Assembly (NCBI RefSeq): GCF_017308075.1
Contig: NZ_JAFKFX010000035.1
Coordinates: 1 to 64,000, forward strand
Length of the DNA stretch: 64,000 bases
Reading direction: 5' to 3'
From: Allobosea sp.
GTDB taxonomy: Bacteria > Pseudomonadota > Alphaproteobacteria > Rhizobiales > Beijerinckiaceae
The notes beneath the pieces are model-generated. The model worked only from the letters and a program-made list of their open reading frames with translations. It was not told where the DNA came from and searched no databases. Every line of letters begins with the position of its first letter. Positions within the stretch are counted from its first letter, which is position 1. The position numbers and the translations under genes were made by a program. Below, piece by piece: positions 24,615 to 32,719 of the stretch.

Positions 24615-26339
24615 CTAGCGTCCGCCCCCGCCATATTGCGCCTCGTGCAGACGCCGGTAGATGCCTGGCCGCTGCACCAGGTCCTGATGCCGGCCCTGCT
24701 CGGCGACGCCGCTCTCGTCGATCACGATGATGCGGTCGGCGTCCTGGATCGTCGCGAGCCGGTGCGCGATGACGAGCGTGGTGCGGCCCTTCGACAGCTC
24801 GGCCAGTGAGGCCTGGATCGCCCGCTCGGTCTCGGTGTCGAGCGCCGAGGTCGCCTCGTCGAGGATCAGGATCGGCGGGTTCTTCAGGAACATCCGGGCA
24901 ATCGCCAGGCGCTGCTTCTGCCCGCCGGAGAGCTTGACGCCGCGCTCGCCGATCACCGTGTCGAGTCCGTCCGGCAGTCGCGCGATCATCTCGTCGAGCT
25001 TTGCGCGCCGCGCCGCGTCCTCGATCTCGGCCTCGCTGGCGCCGAGCCTGCCATAGGCGATGTTCTCGCGCAGCGTCCCGGCGAACATGAAGACGTCCTG
25101 CTGGACGATGCCGATCTGGCCGCGCAGCGAGGCCAGTGTCATCTGGCGGATGTCGATGCCGTCGATGGTGATGCGCCCGCCCGTGACGTCGTAGAAGCGC
25201 GGCAGCAGCGAGCAGATCGTGGTCTTTCCGGCGCCCGACGGGCCGACGAAGGCGATGGTCTCGCCGGCGCGGATCGCAAGGTCGATCCCGTTCAGGATCT
25301 TGCGGGCCGGCGTGTAGCCGAAGCTCACCTTCTCATAGGCGATGTCGCCCTTGAGGCCGGTGGCCGTGACGGCGCCGGGCAAATCGGCGATGTCGGGCCG
25401 GGTGTCGAGGAATTCGGTGTAGCGCCGGAAGCCGGCGATCCCCTTCGGATAGGTCTCGATCACCGAATTGATCTTCTCGATCGGCCGGAAGAAGACGTTG
25501 ACCAGAAGCAGGAAGCCGACGAAGCCGCCGGCGCTGAGGTCGCCGATCAGCACGTAGTAGGCGCCGGCGATCATCACCGCCATCTGCGTCAGCCGCATGC
25601 CGAAATAGGAGAGCGAGATCGAGGCGGCCATCAGCCGGTAGGCGTCGAGCTTGGTGGTGCGGTAGCGCTGGTTGTCCTGCGCGAACAGCTTGCGCTCATG
25701 CTCTTCGTTGGCGAAGGCCTGGACGACGCGGATGCCGCCGACATTCTCCTCGATCCGGGCGTTGAAGGCGCCGACCCGGCCGAACAGGCTCTGCCAGGTC
25801 TTGGTCATCCGCCGTCCATAGCGGCTGGTCAGCCAGGCCATCAGCGGCACGATCACCGCCGTCATCAGCGCCAGCTCGACATGGACCATCAGCATCAGCG
25901 CGAAGGCGCCGATGAAGGTCATCACCGCGATGAACAGGTCTTCCGGCCCGTGATGGGCGACCTCGCCGATCTCCTCGAGATCCTTGGTCAGGCGCCCGAC
26001 GAGATGGCCGGTCTTCTGGTTGTCGAACCAGCCGAAGGAGAGTTTTTGCAGATGGTCGAAGGCCTTGCGGCGCATCTCGGTCTCGATGTTGATGCCGAGC
26101 ATGTGGCCCCAATAGGTCACCACCACCATCAGCCCGGTATTGACCAGATAGATGGCCAGCAGGCCGAGCGAGGCCAGCAGGATCAGCGGCCAGTCGCCGC
26201 CGGGCAACAACTCGTCGACGAACAGCTTGACCGCGATCGGGAAGCCGAGTTCGAGCAGCCCCGAAATCACGGCACAGGAGAAATCGAGCAGGAAGAGGCC
26301 GCGATGGGGCCGATAATAGGCGAAGAAGCGCTTGAGCAT
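24615..26339 (-). CDS. ABC exporter, fused membrane and ATPase domains (MsbA-type)
   Basis: 574 residues. The N-terminal membrane domain (about 1-310, six helices) is joined to a nucleotide-binding domain with Walker A GPSGAGKTT, Q-loop QQDVFMFAGTL, signature LSGGQKQR, Walker B ILILDEATSALD and H-loop IAHRLAT. It functions as a homodimer or heterodimer half that exports lipids, peptides or drugs. A run of ERGVKLSGGQKQRLAIARMF matches lipid/multidrug exporters such as MsbA. The substrate is not determinable. It stands alone, divergent from a small secreted-protein gene. Confidence 0.92.
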   Translation of the reverse strand: MLKRFFAYYRPHRGLFLLDFSCAVISGLLELGFPIAVKLFVDELLPGGDWPLILLASLGLLAIYLVNTGLMVVVTYWGHMLGINIETEMRRKAFDHLQKLSFGWFDNQKTGHLVGRLTKDLEEIGEVAHHGPEDLFIAVMTFIGAFALMLMVHVELALMTAVIVPLMAWLTSRYGRRMTKTWQSLFGRVGAFNARIEENVGGIRVVQAFANEEHERKLFAQDNQRYRTTKLDAYRLMAASISLSYFGMRLTQMAVMIAGAYYVLIGDLSAGGFVGFLLLVNVFFRPIEKINSVIETYPKGIAGFRRYTEFLDTRPDIADLPGAVTATGLKGDIAYEKVSFGYTPARKILNGIDLAIRAGETIAFVGPSGAGKTTICSLLPRFYDVTGGRITIDGIDIRQMTLASLRGQIGIVQQDVFMFAGTLRENIAYGRLGASEAEIEDAARRAKLDEMIARLPDGLDTVIGERGVKLSGGQKQRLAIARMFLKNPPILILDEATSALDTETERAIQASLAELSKGRTTLVIAHRLATIQDADRIIVIDESGVAEQGRHQDLVQRPGIYRRLHEAQYGGGGR

Positions 26340-26511
26340 GCCGGGCTGTTAGCACAACGGCACTGTGCGGGTCAGGCGGCTGGCGCGTGGAGCGTTACGC
26401 GCGAGCCGCATTGCCTCGGTGCTTGCCGGAGCGGTCGGGGTACCGAGCCTGCATCATTGACGTGCCGGGCGCTGCAGCCACGATCGGCTCCGCCATTGCG
26501 GAGGGTTGAAT

Positions 26512-26784
26512 ATGGCCAGATTGGCGGTCTTTGCCGGCGTGGTCCTCGCGCTCATCCTGGGCGTCGGAGGCCCGGCGCGCGCCCAGGAAGGGTGCAAGCC
26601 TGCCACCGGTTCCTGCTCGGCCATGTTCAGAAGCTGCGAGCAGAACTGCAACAAGGTCGGCAACAACCCGTCCGCCTGCGTCGCGCGTGTCTGCACGCCG
26701 CCGCTCGCTGGTTGCAAATCGAACGGCGTTTGGCGCAGCGTCCAGAGTGGTTCGGCCTGCTGGGTGACGAAGAACAGGTCGTGA
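26512..26784 (+). CDS. Cys-rich small secreted protein
   Basis: 90 residues. A clear signal peptide (LAVFAGVVLALILGVGGPARA, cut after ARAQ or ARA) precedes a mature peptide of about 65 residues with eight Cys, in short units such as CKPATGSCSAMFRSCEQNC and ACVARVCTPPLAGC. The even number suggests four disulfides in the periplasm. No family is recognised. GAGGGTTGAAT precedes the ATG at 26512. It is divergent from the ABC exporter and convergent with the CpdB-like gene. Confidence 0.6.
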   Translation: MARLAVFAGVVLALILGVGGPARAQEGCKPATGSCSAMFRSCEQNCNKVGNNPSACVARVCTPPLAGCKSNGVWRSVQSGSACWVTKNRS

Positions 26785-26813
26785 GCTACCGATGATCCCC
26801 GCCGCGTGGCCTC

Positions 26814-28769
26814 TCATCCACCCAGCCGATATTTCACGAAGCCCTCGCCGGCATCGCCCACGGCCTGCGCCTTCAGCCCTTCCGGTTTCTTGCCGGCGGC
26901 CGCCGGCGAGGTCGGGAAGGTGACGTTGACGCCGGCCGGCAGTGGTATGAGCGACCAGTTGCCGTCGGCAGTCGGGTCGATCGTCCTCTTTTCGATGATG
27001 TGGCGGACGATCACGTCGCGGTTGAGGTCCGGTGCTTCCAGCACGATGGTCGTCCTGGTGCCTGGGAAATTGCCGCCGCCCGAGGCGCGGTAGTTGTTGG
27101 TGACGACGAGGAACTGTGCCTTCTCGTCGATCGGCTTCCCCTGGAAGGCGAGGTCGACGATGCGCCTTGCCTCGGGGGCCACCAGCTTGCCGTCGAGGTC
27201 GTAGCGCGAGGCTTGGGTCACGTCGATCCGGTAGCTGACACCGTCGATCACGTCGAAATTGAAGGCCGGGAAGCCCGGATTGATCAACGGCTGTTCTTGG
27301 GACTTCGCGATGTCGATGCGGTTGAATATGCCGGCCGAGCGCTCCAGCCATTCGCGCAGCTGGGCGCCCGTGACTTTCACGACCTGCACCGTGTTCGGGT
27401 AGAGATAGATGTCGGCGATGTTCTTGATCGCCAGCGGCCCGGCCGGGATGTCGGTGAAGAAGCTCGGCCCGCCGCGTCCGCCGGACTTGAAGGGCGCTGC
27501 GGCGGAGAGGACCGGCAGATCCTTGTATTGTGTCTGCGCCATCAGCGGCCTGGCATAGGCGATCTGGGCATCGGCGACGATCTGCACGGAAGGATCGTCG
27601 GCGACCAAGGCGAAGAAGCTGCTGATCGGCGCCGAGGTCGCGCCCACCGGCTCGCGCATATAGTCCAGCGCTGCCTCATGGTCGGCTTTCACCGCGGCGA
27701 GGATGGCGGCTTCGGCCTGCGCCTTCGGCACGATCTTGCGGTCGGGGGTGCGCTCGAAAATCGGCCTGGGATCGACCTTGAACTCGGCGATCTTCCAGCC
27801 GCCCTCGCGCTTCTCGAGCTCGAGATCGAGAACGCCGATATGCGAGCCCCAGAAGCCGGGCTGGCAGGCCGGCTTGCCGTGCAGCGAGCCCTTCCTGTTG
27901 TCGACGCCGGCAATGCCGTCGAAGGCCTTCGCCCCGGGGAAGACCAGATGCTGGTGCCCGGTCAGGATCACGTCGATGCCGTCGAGCTTCGCAAGGTGCA
28001 GCGCCGCGTTCTCCTCGCCGCCCCGGCGCTCGCCGCCGGCGATGCCGGAATGGCAGAGCGCGATGGTCAGGTCCGGATGGGCTTGCGCGATCTCCGGCAG
28101 GTATTTCTGCGCGGCCTCGACGATGTCGGTCGCCGTGACCTTGCGTTCGAGATGGGCCTTGTCCCATTGCATGATCTGCGGCGGCACGAAGCCGATCACC
28201 GCAATGTTGAGGATATGCCTGGCGCCGGCCTCGTCCTCGAAGCTCTGTTCGAAGATCCGCCAGGGTTCGATCAGCATGCCGCCACCGACGCGCTCGACAT
28301 TGGCGCAGACGATCGGGAACTCGGCGCGGGCGAGGCCGTGCTCGAGGAAGTCGAGCCCGTAATTGAACTCGTGATTGCCGAGCGTGCCGCATTGATAGGG
28401 CAGGGCGTTCATCGCGGCGATCATCGGATGGGTTTCGCCGGCCTTCAGCCCCTTCTTGTAGGCGACATAATCGCCGAGCGAGGAGCCCTGCAGGAAGTCG
28501 CCATTGTCGAAGAGCAGGCTGTTCCTGGCTTCCGCCTGCGCCGCCTTGATCAGGTTCGCCGTCTTGGCGAGGCCGACCGTATCGTCCGCCGCGTCGCGGA
28601 AATAGTCGTAGGGCACGACATTGACGTGCAGATCGGTGGTTTCGAGCAGTCGGAGCTTCAGGCGCACCGGAGCCTGCGCCGCGAGCGCGGCGGGCAGGGC
28701 GGCCGAAGCGGCGATGGCTGCTCCAGCCTTGAGCGTTTCGCGGCGGCTGAAGCGGGGGGCGTGGTCCAT
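26814..28769 (-). CDS. cpdB: 2',3'-cyclic-nucleotide 2'-phosphodiesterase/3'-nucleotidase
   Basis: 651 residues, periplasmic. It begins with a Tat motif (FSRRETLKAG) and Ala-rich signal. Metallophosphatase motifs: ETTDLHVN, DNGDFLQGS, LGNHEFNYGLDF and LTGHQHLVFPG, followed by a C-terminal 5'-nucleotidase domain with the substrate-stacking region. It removes phosphate from 2',3'-cyclic nucleotides and 3'-nucleotides so nucleosides can be taken up. The length fits CpdB (about 650). It is monocistronic, and its upstream gap is occupied by palindromic repeats. Confidence 0.92.
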   Translation of the reverse strand: MDHAPRFSRRETLKAGAAIAASAALPAALAAQAPVRLKLRLLETTDLHVNVVPYDYFRDAADDTVGLAKTANLIKAAQAEARNSLLFDNGDFLQGSSLGDYVAYKKGLKAGETHPMIAAMNALPYQCGTLGNHEFNYGLDFLEHGLARAEFPIVCANVERVGGGMLIEPWRIFEQSFEDEAGARHILNIAVIGFVPPQIMQWDKAHLERKVTATDIVEAAQKYLPEIAQAHPDLTIALCHSGIAGGERRGGEENAALHLAKLDGIDVILTGHQHLVFPGAKAFDGIAGVDNRKGSLHGKPACQPGFWGSHIGVLDLELEKREGGWKIAEFKVDPRPIFERTPDRKIVPKAQAEAAILAAVKADHEAALDYMREPVGATSAPISSFFALVADDPSVQIVADAQIAYARPLMAQTQYKDLPVLSAAAPFKSGGRGGPSFFTDIPAGPLAIKNIADIYLYPNTVQVVKVTGAQLREWLERSAGIFNRIDIAKSQEQPLINPGFPAFNFDVIDGVSYRIDVTQASRYDLDGKLVAPEARRIVDLAFQGKPIDEKAQFLVVTNNYRASGGGNFPGTRTTIVLEAPDLNRDVIVRHIIEKRTIDPTADGNWSLIPLPAGVNVTFPTSPAAAGKKPEGLKAQAVGDAGEGFVKYRLGG

Positions 28770-28867
28770 CGTCGGCTCCTGAGCAAGGTGCTGCGAGAGA
28801 CGCTAGCACCATGGCAGGACCGTGACATGGGGGATGATGATTGTGCAGCGAGCCAGTTGACGGAAGA

Positions 28868-29015
28868 GCGCGGGGAACCCTTCTCCCGTGTGGGAGAAGG
28901 GCAGGGATGAGGGCCTGCCCTACCCACAGAAAGCACAAACAGCACCGCCTCGTCCCAATAGTCAGTGGCGGTCCCTCACCCCTACCCCATGCGGGAGAGG
29001 GCGCACGCGCGTGGC
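28868..29015. repeat. Intergenic palindromic repeat, GCGCGGGGAACCC family
   Basis: It opens GCGCGGGGAACCC, followed by the hairpin TTCTCCC/GGGAGAA and GGGCAGGG. The far side carries CCCTCACCCCTACCCC and GGGAGAGGG, a partly complementary arm. The same family forms a cleaner inverted repeat at 29911-30066. It lies between cpdB and the MaoC-type gene. Confidence 0.55.
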
Positions 29016-29043
29016 GGTTCTCTCTCTTATGAAAAGGCTGCGG

Positions 29044-29889
29044 TTAGCGGCTCACGCCCTCCATCCGCACCCGCCCGTCGACACCTTCCGTCCAGGCTGC
29101 GATCGCGCCGTCGGCCAGGCGCTTGGCCTTAACCTGGAAAGGCTCGCCGGCGATCAGCGGGGCGAGCCCGCGATAGTCGAGCCGGATCGGCTCGCCGCCG
29201 GAGAGCGTCGCGATGATGTTCATGATCAGCGTCGCCTGGATCGGACCGTGCACCACGAGTCCGGCATAGCCCTCGACCCCGGTGACATAGGGCTCATCGT
29301 AATGGATGCGGTGGCCGTTGAAGGTCAGCGCCGAATAGCGGAACAGCAGCACCGGCGAGGCTTCGACCGTCCAGGCGAGATCGGCGACGCGGGGCTCGGT
29401 CGGGACGGGCGGCATGCTCGTGGCCGGTCCGGCGCCGGGCTGTGCGGCTTCGCGATAGACGATGTTGTGGCGCTCGCGCAGGGCGAGGCCGCGCGCCGTG
29501 ACGATCTCATGGTCGACGGCGACGAAGCAGAGCGGTCCGCTGCGGCCCTCCTTGTAGGCGATATCGGCGATGCGCGAGCGGCGGGTGACCATGTCACCAG
29601 TCTGCAAGGGAGCGATCGTCTCGATCGTCCCGCCGGCCCACATCCGCCGCGGCAGGGGGATCGGCGGCAGGAAACCGCCCTTGGCCGGGTGGCCGTCCTC
29701 CCCGAGCGCGGCCATCGGCGCGATCGGCGGGGCGAGGCACCAGTGCAGGGCGAGGGGCGCCTCGTCTTCCTCGTAGGGTGCCAGATGAAGGGAAAACGTC
29801 GCCTCGTAGCTCGTGACGAGCCGCGGCGTGACGAGGTCGGAAGCCTCTTCCGTCCTGCCGATCCAGGATTTCAGATGGTCGATGTCCAT
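29044..29889 (-). CDS. MaoC/FAS1-like acyl-CoA hydratase (HTD2/mesaconyl-C4-CoA hydratase-like)
   Basis: 281 residues, double hot-dog dehydratase. The N-terminal half (about 1-145) is the FAS1-like domain; PRRMWAGGTIETIAPLQTGD is typical. The C-terminal half has the RYSALTFNGHRIHYDEPYV catalytic block with Asn/His and Asp/Tyr positions of the HTD2 family, then GLVVHGPIQA. Relatives hydrate mesaconyl-C4-CoA, itaconyl-CoA or beta-hydroxyacyl-CoA. With the acyl-CoA dehydrogenase and class III CoA-transferase upstream, it probably forms part of a short-chain dicarboxylate or branched acid degradation route. The substrate is not identified. Confidence 0.8.
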   Translation of the reverse strand: MDIDHLKSWIGRTEEASDLVTPRLVTSYEATFSLHLAPYEEDEAPLALHWCLAPPIAPMAALGEDGHPAKGGFLPPIPLPRRMWAGGTIETIAPLQTGDMVTRRSRIADIAYKEGRSGPLCFVAVDHEIVTARGLALRERHNIVYREAAQPGAGPATSMPPVPTEPRVADLAWTVEASPVLLFRYSALTFNGHRIHYDEPYVTGVEGYAGLVVHGPIQATLIMNIIATLSGGEPIRLDYRGLAPLIAGEPFQVKAKRLADGAIAAWTEGVDGRVRMEGVSR

Positions 29890-29910
29890 GATGTTCCCTG
29901 CAAGGAAGGG

Positions 29911-30066
29911 CGCGGGGAACCCTCTCCTGGAAGGAGAGGGCAGGGTGAGGTGTAGGCCCTGTGACCAGTTCCGCGAGCGCTCACCGCGCCGCTGGGTTCA
30001 AGCCAACGTTTCCAGTCCGAACACCTCACCCCTGCCCCTCTCCTTCCAGAAGAGGGGTTCCCCGCG
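29911..30066. repeat. Intergenic inverted repeat, CGCGGGGAAC...GTTCCCCGCG
   Basis: A perfect 10-bp terminal inverted repeat encloses secondary complementary blocks (GGAGAGGGCAGGGTGAGGTGT facing ACACCTCACC, CCTGCCCCTCTCC). The element fills the whole gap between the hydratase start and the acyl-CoA dehydrogenase stop, so it would be transcribed within the operon as a long hairpin. It is related to the element at 28868-29015. Confidence 0.7.
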
Positions 30067-30089
30067 GGCGATGGTCGATGTCGTTGTCT

Positions 30090-31244
30090 TCAATACGACC
30101 GCGGCATGCCGAGCACATGCTCGGCGAGATAGGACAGGATCAGGTTGGTCGAGATCGGCGCGACCTGATAGAGCCGTGTCTCGCGGAATTTGCGCTCGAC
30201 GTCGTATTCCTCGGCGAAGCCGAAGCCGCCATGGGTCTGGACGCAGGCATTGGCCGCCTCGAAGGAGGCGTCGGCCGCGAGCATCTTGGCCATGTTGGCT
30301 TCCGCGCCCGGATTGGCGCCGGCCTCGTAGAGGCGGATCGCCTCGCGCACCATCAGCTCGGCGGCGCGCATATTGGCGTAGGCCTTCGCGATCGGGAACT
30401 GGATGCCCTGGTTCTGGCCGATCGGCCGGCCGAAGACCTGCCGCTCCCTGGCGTAGCGCGATGCCTTCTCGATGAACCATTTCGCGTCGCCGACGCATTC
30501 GGCGGCGATCAGGATGCGCTCGGCATTCATGCCCGAGAGGATGTAGCGGAAGCCCTTGCCCTCCTCGCCGACGAGGTTCTCCGCCGGCACCTTCACATTG
30601 TCGAAGAAGACCTCGGTGGTGGCGTGGTTCATCATCGTCCGGATCGGCCGGATGGTGAGGCCCGCCTTCAGCGCTTCGCGCATGTCGAGGATGAAGACCG
30701 AGAGCCCGTCGGTGCGCTTGGCGACCTGCTCGCGCGGCGTGGTGCGGGCGAGCAGCAGCATCAGGTCGGATTGCGCGGCCCGGCTGGTCCAGATCTTCTG
30801 GCCGTTGACGAGGTAGTGGTCGCCCTGACGTCGGGCCGTGGTGCGCAGCGCGGTGGTGTCGGTGCCGCTCGTCGGCTCGGTGACGCCGAAGGCCTGGAGG
30901 CGCAACTCGCCCGAGGCGATCCTGGGCAGGTATTGCTGCTTCTGCGCATCGGAGCCGTGGCGCAGAAGCGTGCCCATCACATACATCTGGGCATGGCAGG
31001 CCGCGCCGTTGCAGCCCTGGCGCTGGATCTCCTCCATGATCACGGCGGCGGCCGAGAGGGTGAGGCCGGCGCCGCCATAGGTCTCGGGGATCAGCGCCGA
31101 GAGGAAGCCGCTCTGCGTCAGCGCGGTCACGAACTCGGTGGGATAGGCCATCTCGCGGTCGAGCCTGCGCCAGTACTCGCCCGGAAAATCGGCGCAGAGC
31201 CTGGCGACGGCGTCGCGGATTTCGGCGTGCTCGGGCTGCGTCAT
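30090..31244 (-). CDS. Acyl-CoA dehydrogenase
   Basis: 384 residues. Flavin contacts are in FGVTEPTSGTDTTALRT and GQKIWTSRA; RQVFGRPIGQNQGIQFPIA is the usual helix. The C-terminal end reads RLYQVAPISTNLI, so the Tyr-Glu-Gly catalytic Glu is absent. A Glu in GMNAERILIAAEC occupies the position used in isovaleryl-CoA dehydrogenase-type enzymes, and is the likely base. It oxidises an acyl-CoA to the 2-enoyl-CoA; the substrate is unknown. It begins nine bases after the CoA-transferase gene ends, so the two are translationally close. Confidence 0.88.
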   Translation of the reverse strand: MTQPEHAEIRDAVARLCADFPGEYWRRLDREMAYPTEFVTALTQSGFLSALIPETYGGAGLTLSAAAVIMEEIQRQGCNGAACHAQMYVMGTLLRHGSDAQKQQYLPRIASGELRLQAFGVTEPTSGTDTTALRTTARRQGDHYLVNGQKIWTSRAAQSDLMLLLARTTPREQVAKRTDGLSVFILDMREALKAGLTIRPIRTMMNHATTEVFFDNVKVPAENLVGEEGKGFRYILSGMNAERILIAAECVGDAKWFIEKASRYARERQVFGRPIGQNQGIQFPIAKAYANMRAAELMVREAIRLYEAGANPGAEANMAKMLAADASFEAANACVQTHGGFGFAEEYDVERKFRETRLYQVAPISTNLILSYLAEHVLGMPRSY

Positions 31245-31253
31245 CGGATCAAC

Positions 31254-32396
31254 TCAGGCCGTGCGCGTCGCCTTGGGCGCGAATTCCTGGCGCAGCGCCG
31301 CCTCGTGCTCGCCGAGCGCCGGCACGCGCCGCAGCCGCGTGCGCTCTCCGTCGACGATCGCTGGCGGCGCCAGCACCTCGACCGGGCCGTTCGGCGTCTC
31401 GACCGGCAGCGCCGTCGCGGCGGGATGGCTGATCAGGTCGCCGACATGCGAGACCGTGCCATAGGCGATGCGCGCCTTGTCGAGCGCCGCCGTCGTCTCG
31501 GAGAAGCCGCGCGGCGCGAGAATGGCCTGGATCGCCGCGTCGAGTACGGTGCGGTTGCGCACGCGCAGCACATTGGTCGCGAAGCCCGGATCGTCGGCGA
31601 GCGCGTCGTCGCGCAGCACGTCGCGGGCGAGGATGCGCCATTCCGGCTCGCTCTGCACCGCCAGCAGCACCTCGGCATCGGCCAGGCGGAAGACGCCATA
31701 GGGTGCGATCGAGGGATGGGCGAGGCCGAGCTTCGGCGGCTCGATCCCGCCATAGCGCCGGGTGAGATATGGCACGTTCATCAGATCGGCGACGGTGTCG
31801 AATAGGGAGAGCTGGATCTGCGAGCCCTGGCCCGTGCGGGCCCGCCGCAGCAGTGCCTCCAGGATCGCGGCATAGGCGGCGTTGCCGGTGGCGATGTCGG
31901 CGATCGAGACGCCGATCCGCATCGGCCCCGAGCTCTCGCTGCCGGTGATCGCCGAGAGGCCCGCCTCGGCCTGGATCAGGAGGTCATAGGCCTTGCGGGT
32001 GTAGTGCGGCGTGCCCGGCGCATAGCCGGAAATGTCGCAGGTGATCAGCTTCGGGTAGCGTTGGCGCAGCTCGGCCGAGCCGATGCCGAGCCGGCCGGTG
32101 GCGCCGGGCGCGAGATTCTGGATGAAGACGTCGGCCTGCGCCAGCATGGCCTCGACCAGAGCGAGGTCGCCCGGATTCTTGAGGTCGACCCGGCAGGATT
32201 CCTTGCCGCGATTGATCCAGACGAAATAGGAGGACAGCCCCTCGGCGTAATCGTCATAGCCGCGCGAGAAATCGCCTTCCGCCCGTTCGAGCTTGATGAT
32301 GCGCGCCCCGGCATCGGCGAGGCGGCAGCTCGCAACCGGCGCCGCGACCGCCTGTTCCAGCGCCACCACCAGGATTCCTTCCAGAGCATCCGTCAT
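31254..32396 (-). CDS. CaiB/BaiF (class III) CoA-transferase
   Basis: 380 residues. Family III features: VVALEQAVAAPVASCRLADAG opening, INRGKESCRVDLKNPG, and the catalytic Asp in TRKAYDLLIQAEAGL, followed by RIGVSIADIATGNAAY. It moves CoA between carboxylic acids, activating a substrate for the acyl-CoA dehydrogenase and hydratase downstream in the same operon. It is closest in feel to mesaconate/succinate-type transferases, but this is a weak inference. It is first in the minus-strand operon and divergent from the branched-chain-type transporter gene at 32720. Confidence 0.88.
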   Translation of the reverse strand: MTDALEGILVVALEQAVAAPVASCRLADAGARIIKLERAEGDFSRGYDDYAEGLSSYFVWINRGKESCRVDLKNPGDLALVEAMLAQADVFIQNLAPGATGRLGIGSAELRQRYPKLITCDISGYAPGTPHYTRKAYDLLIQAEAGLSAITGSESSGPMRIGVSIADIATGNAAYAAILEALLRRARTGQGSQIQLSLFDTVADLMNVPYLTRRYGGIEPPKLGLAHPSIAPYGVFRLADAEVLLAVQSEPEWRILARDVLRDDALADDPGFATNVLRVRNRTVLDAAIQAILAPRGFSETTAALDKARIAYGTVSHVGDLISHPAATALPVETPNGPVEVLAPPAIVDGERTRLRRVPALGEHEAALRQEFAPKATRTA

Positions 32397-32719
32397 CTTG
32401 ATCTGCTAGTCCGCCTATTGCCGTCACGCGTTCCACCAGCCCTCGATCCTTCGAGACGCAGCCTGACGCATTGCTGCTCAGGATAAGGGCTGAAGATGTC
32501 GCGAGAGGCCGTCCTCGCGCTCTCCAAGTCAAATAGTCTTTTGCGATGGGGGGCATAGCGCTGCCGGCTCGCAGGTCGGGCGAGGGACTATAGAAAATCG
32601 CTATGGGCTTCATCGCTTTATCCTACTTGTGACCGCGGCCTGCCTATGCGCCCCTTCGCCATGGTTCAGGCGCCGCAAAAGAGCGCCGGCCCCGTTTCGC
32701 GGATACCAGGGAGGAAATC
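32397..32719. other. Divergent intergenic region between CoA-transferase and ABC transporter operons
   Basis: 323 bases. It holds a half-copy of the CATCCTTCGAGACG...CTCAGGAT repeat (32440-32484) and must contain promoters in both directions. GGGAGGAAATC immediately precedes the transporter start. I do not recognise a specific operator. Confidence 0.5.
32440..32484. repeat. Half-copy of the CTCATCCTGAGGAG palindromic repeat (right arm)
   Basis: ATCCTTCGAGACGC and GCTCAGGAT match the right half of the complete palindrome at 53745-53861. The left arm is missing, the mirror situation to 14587-14632. Confidence 0.55.

Noticed and set aside
27000-28910. 636-residue open frame antisense to cpdB
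   Set aside because: CpdB on the minus strand has complete catalytic motifs; the opposing product is composition-driven.
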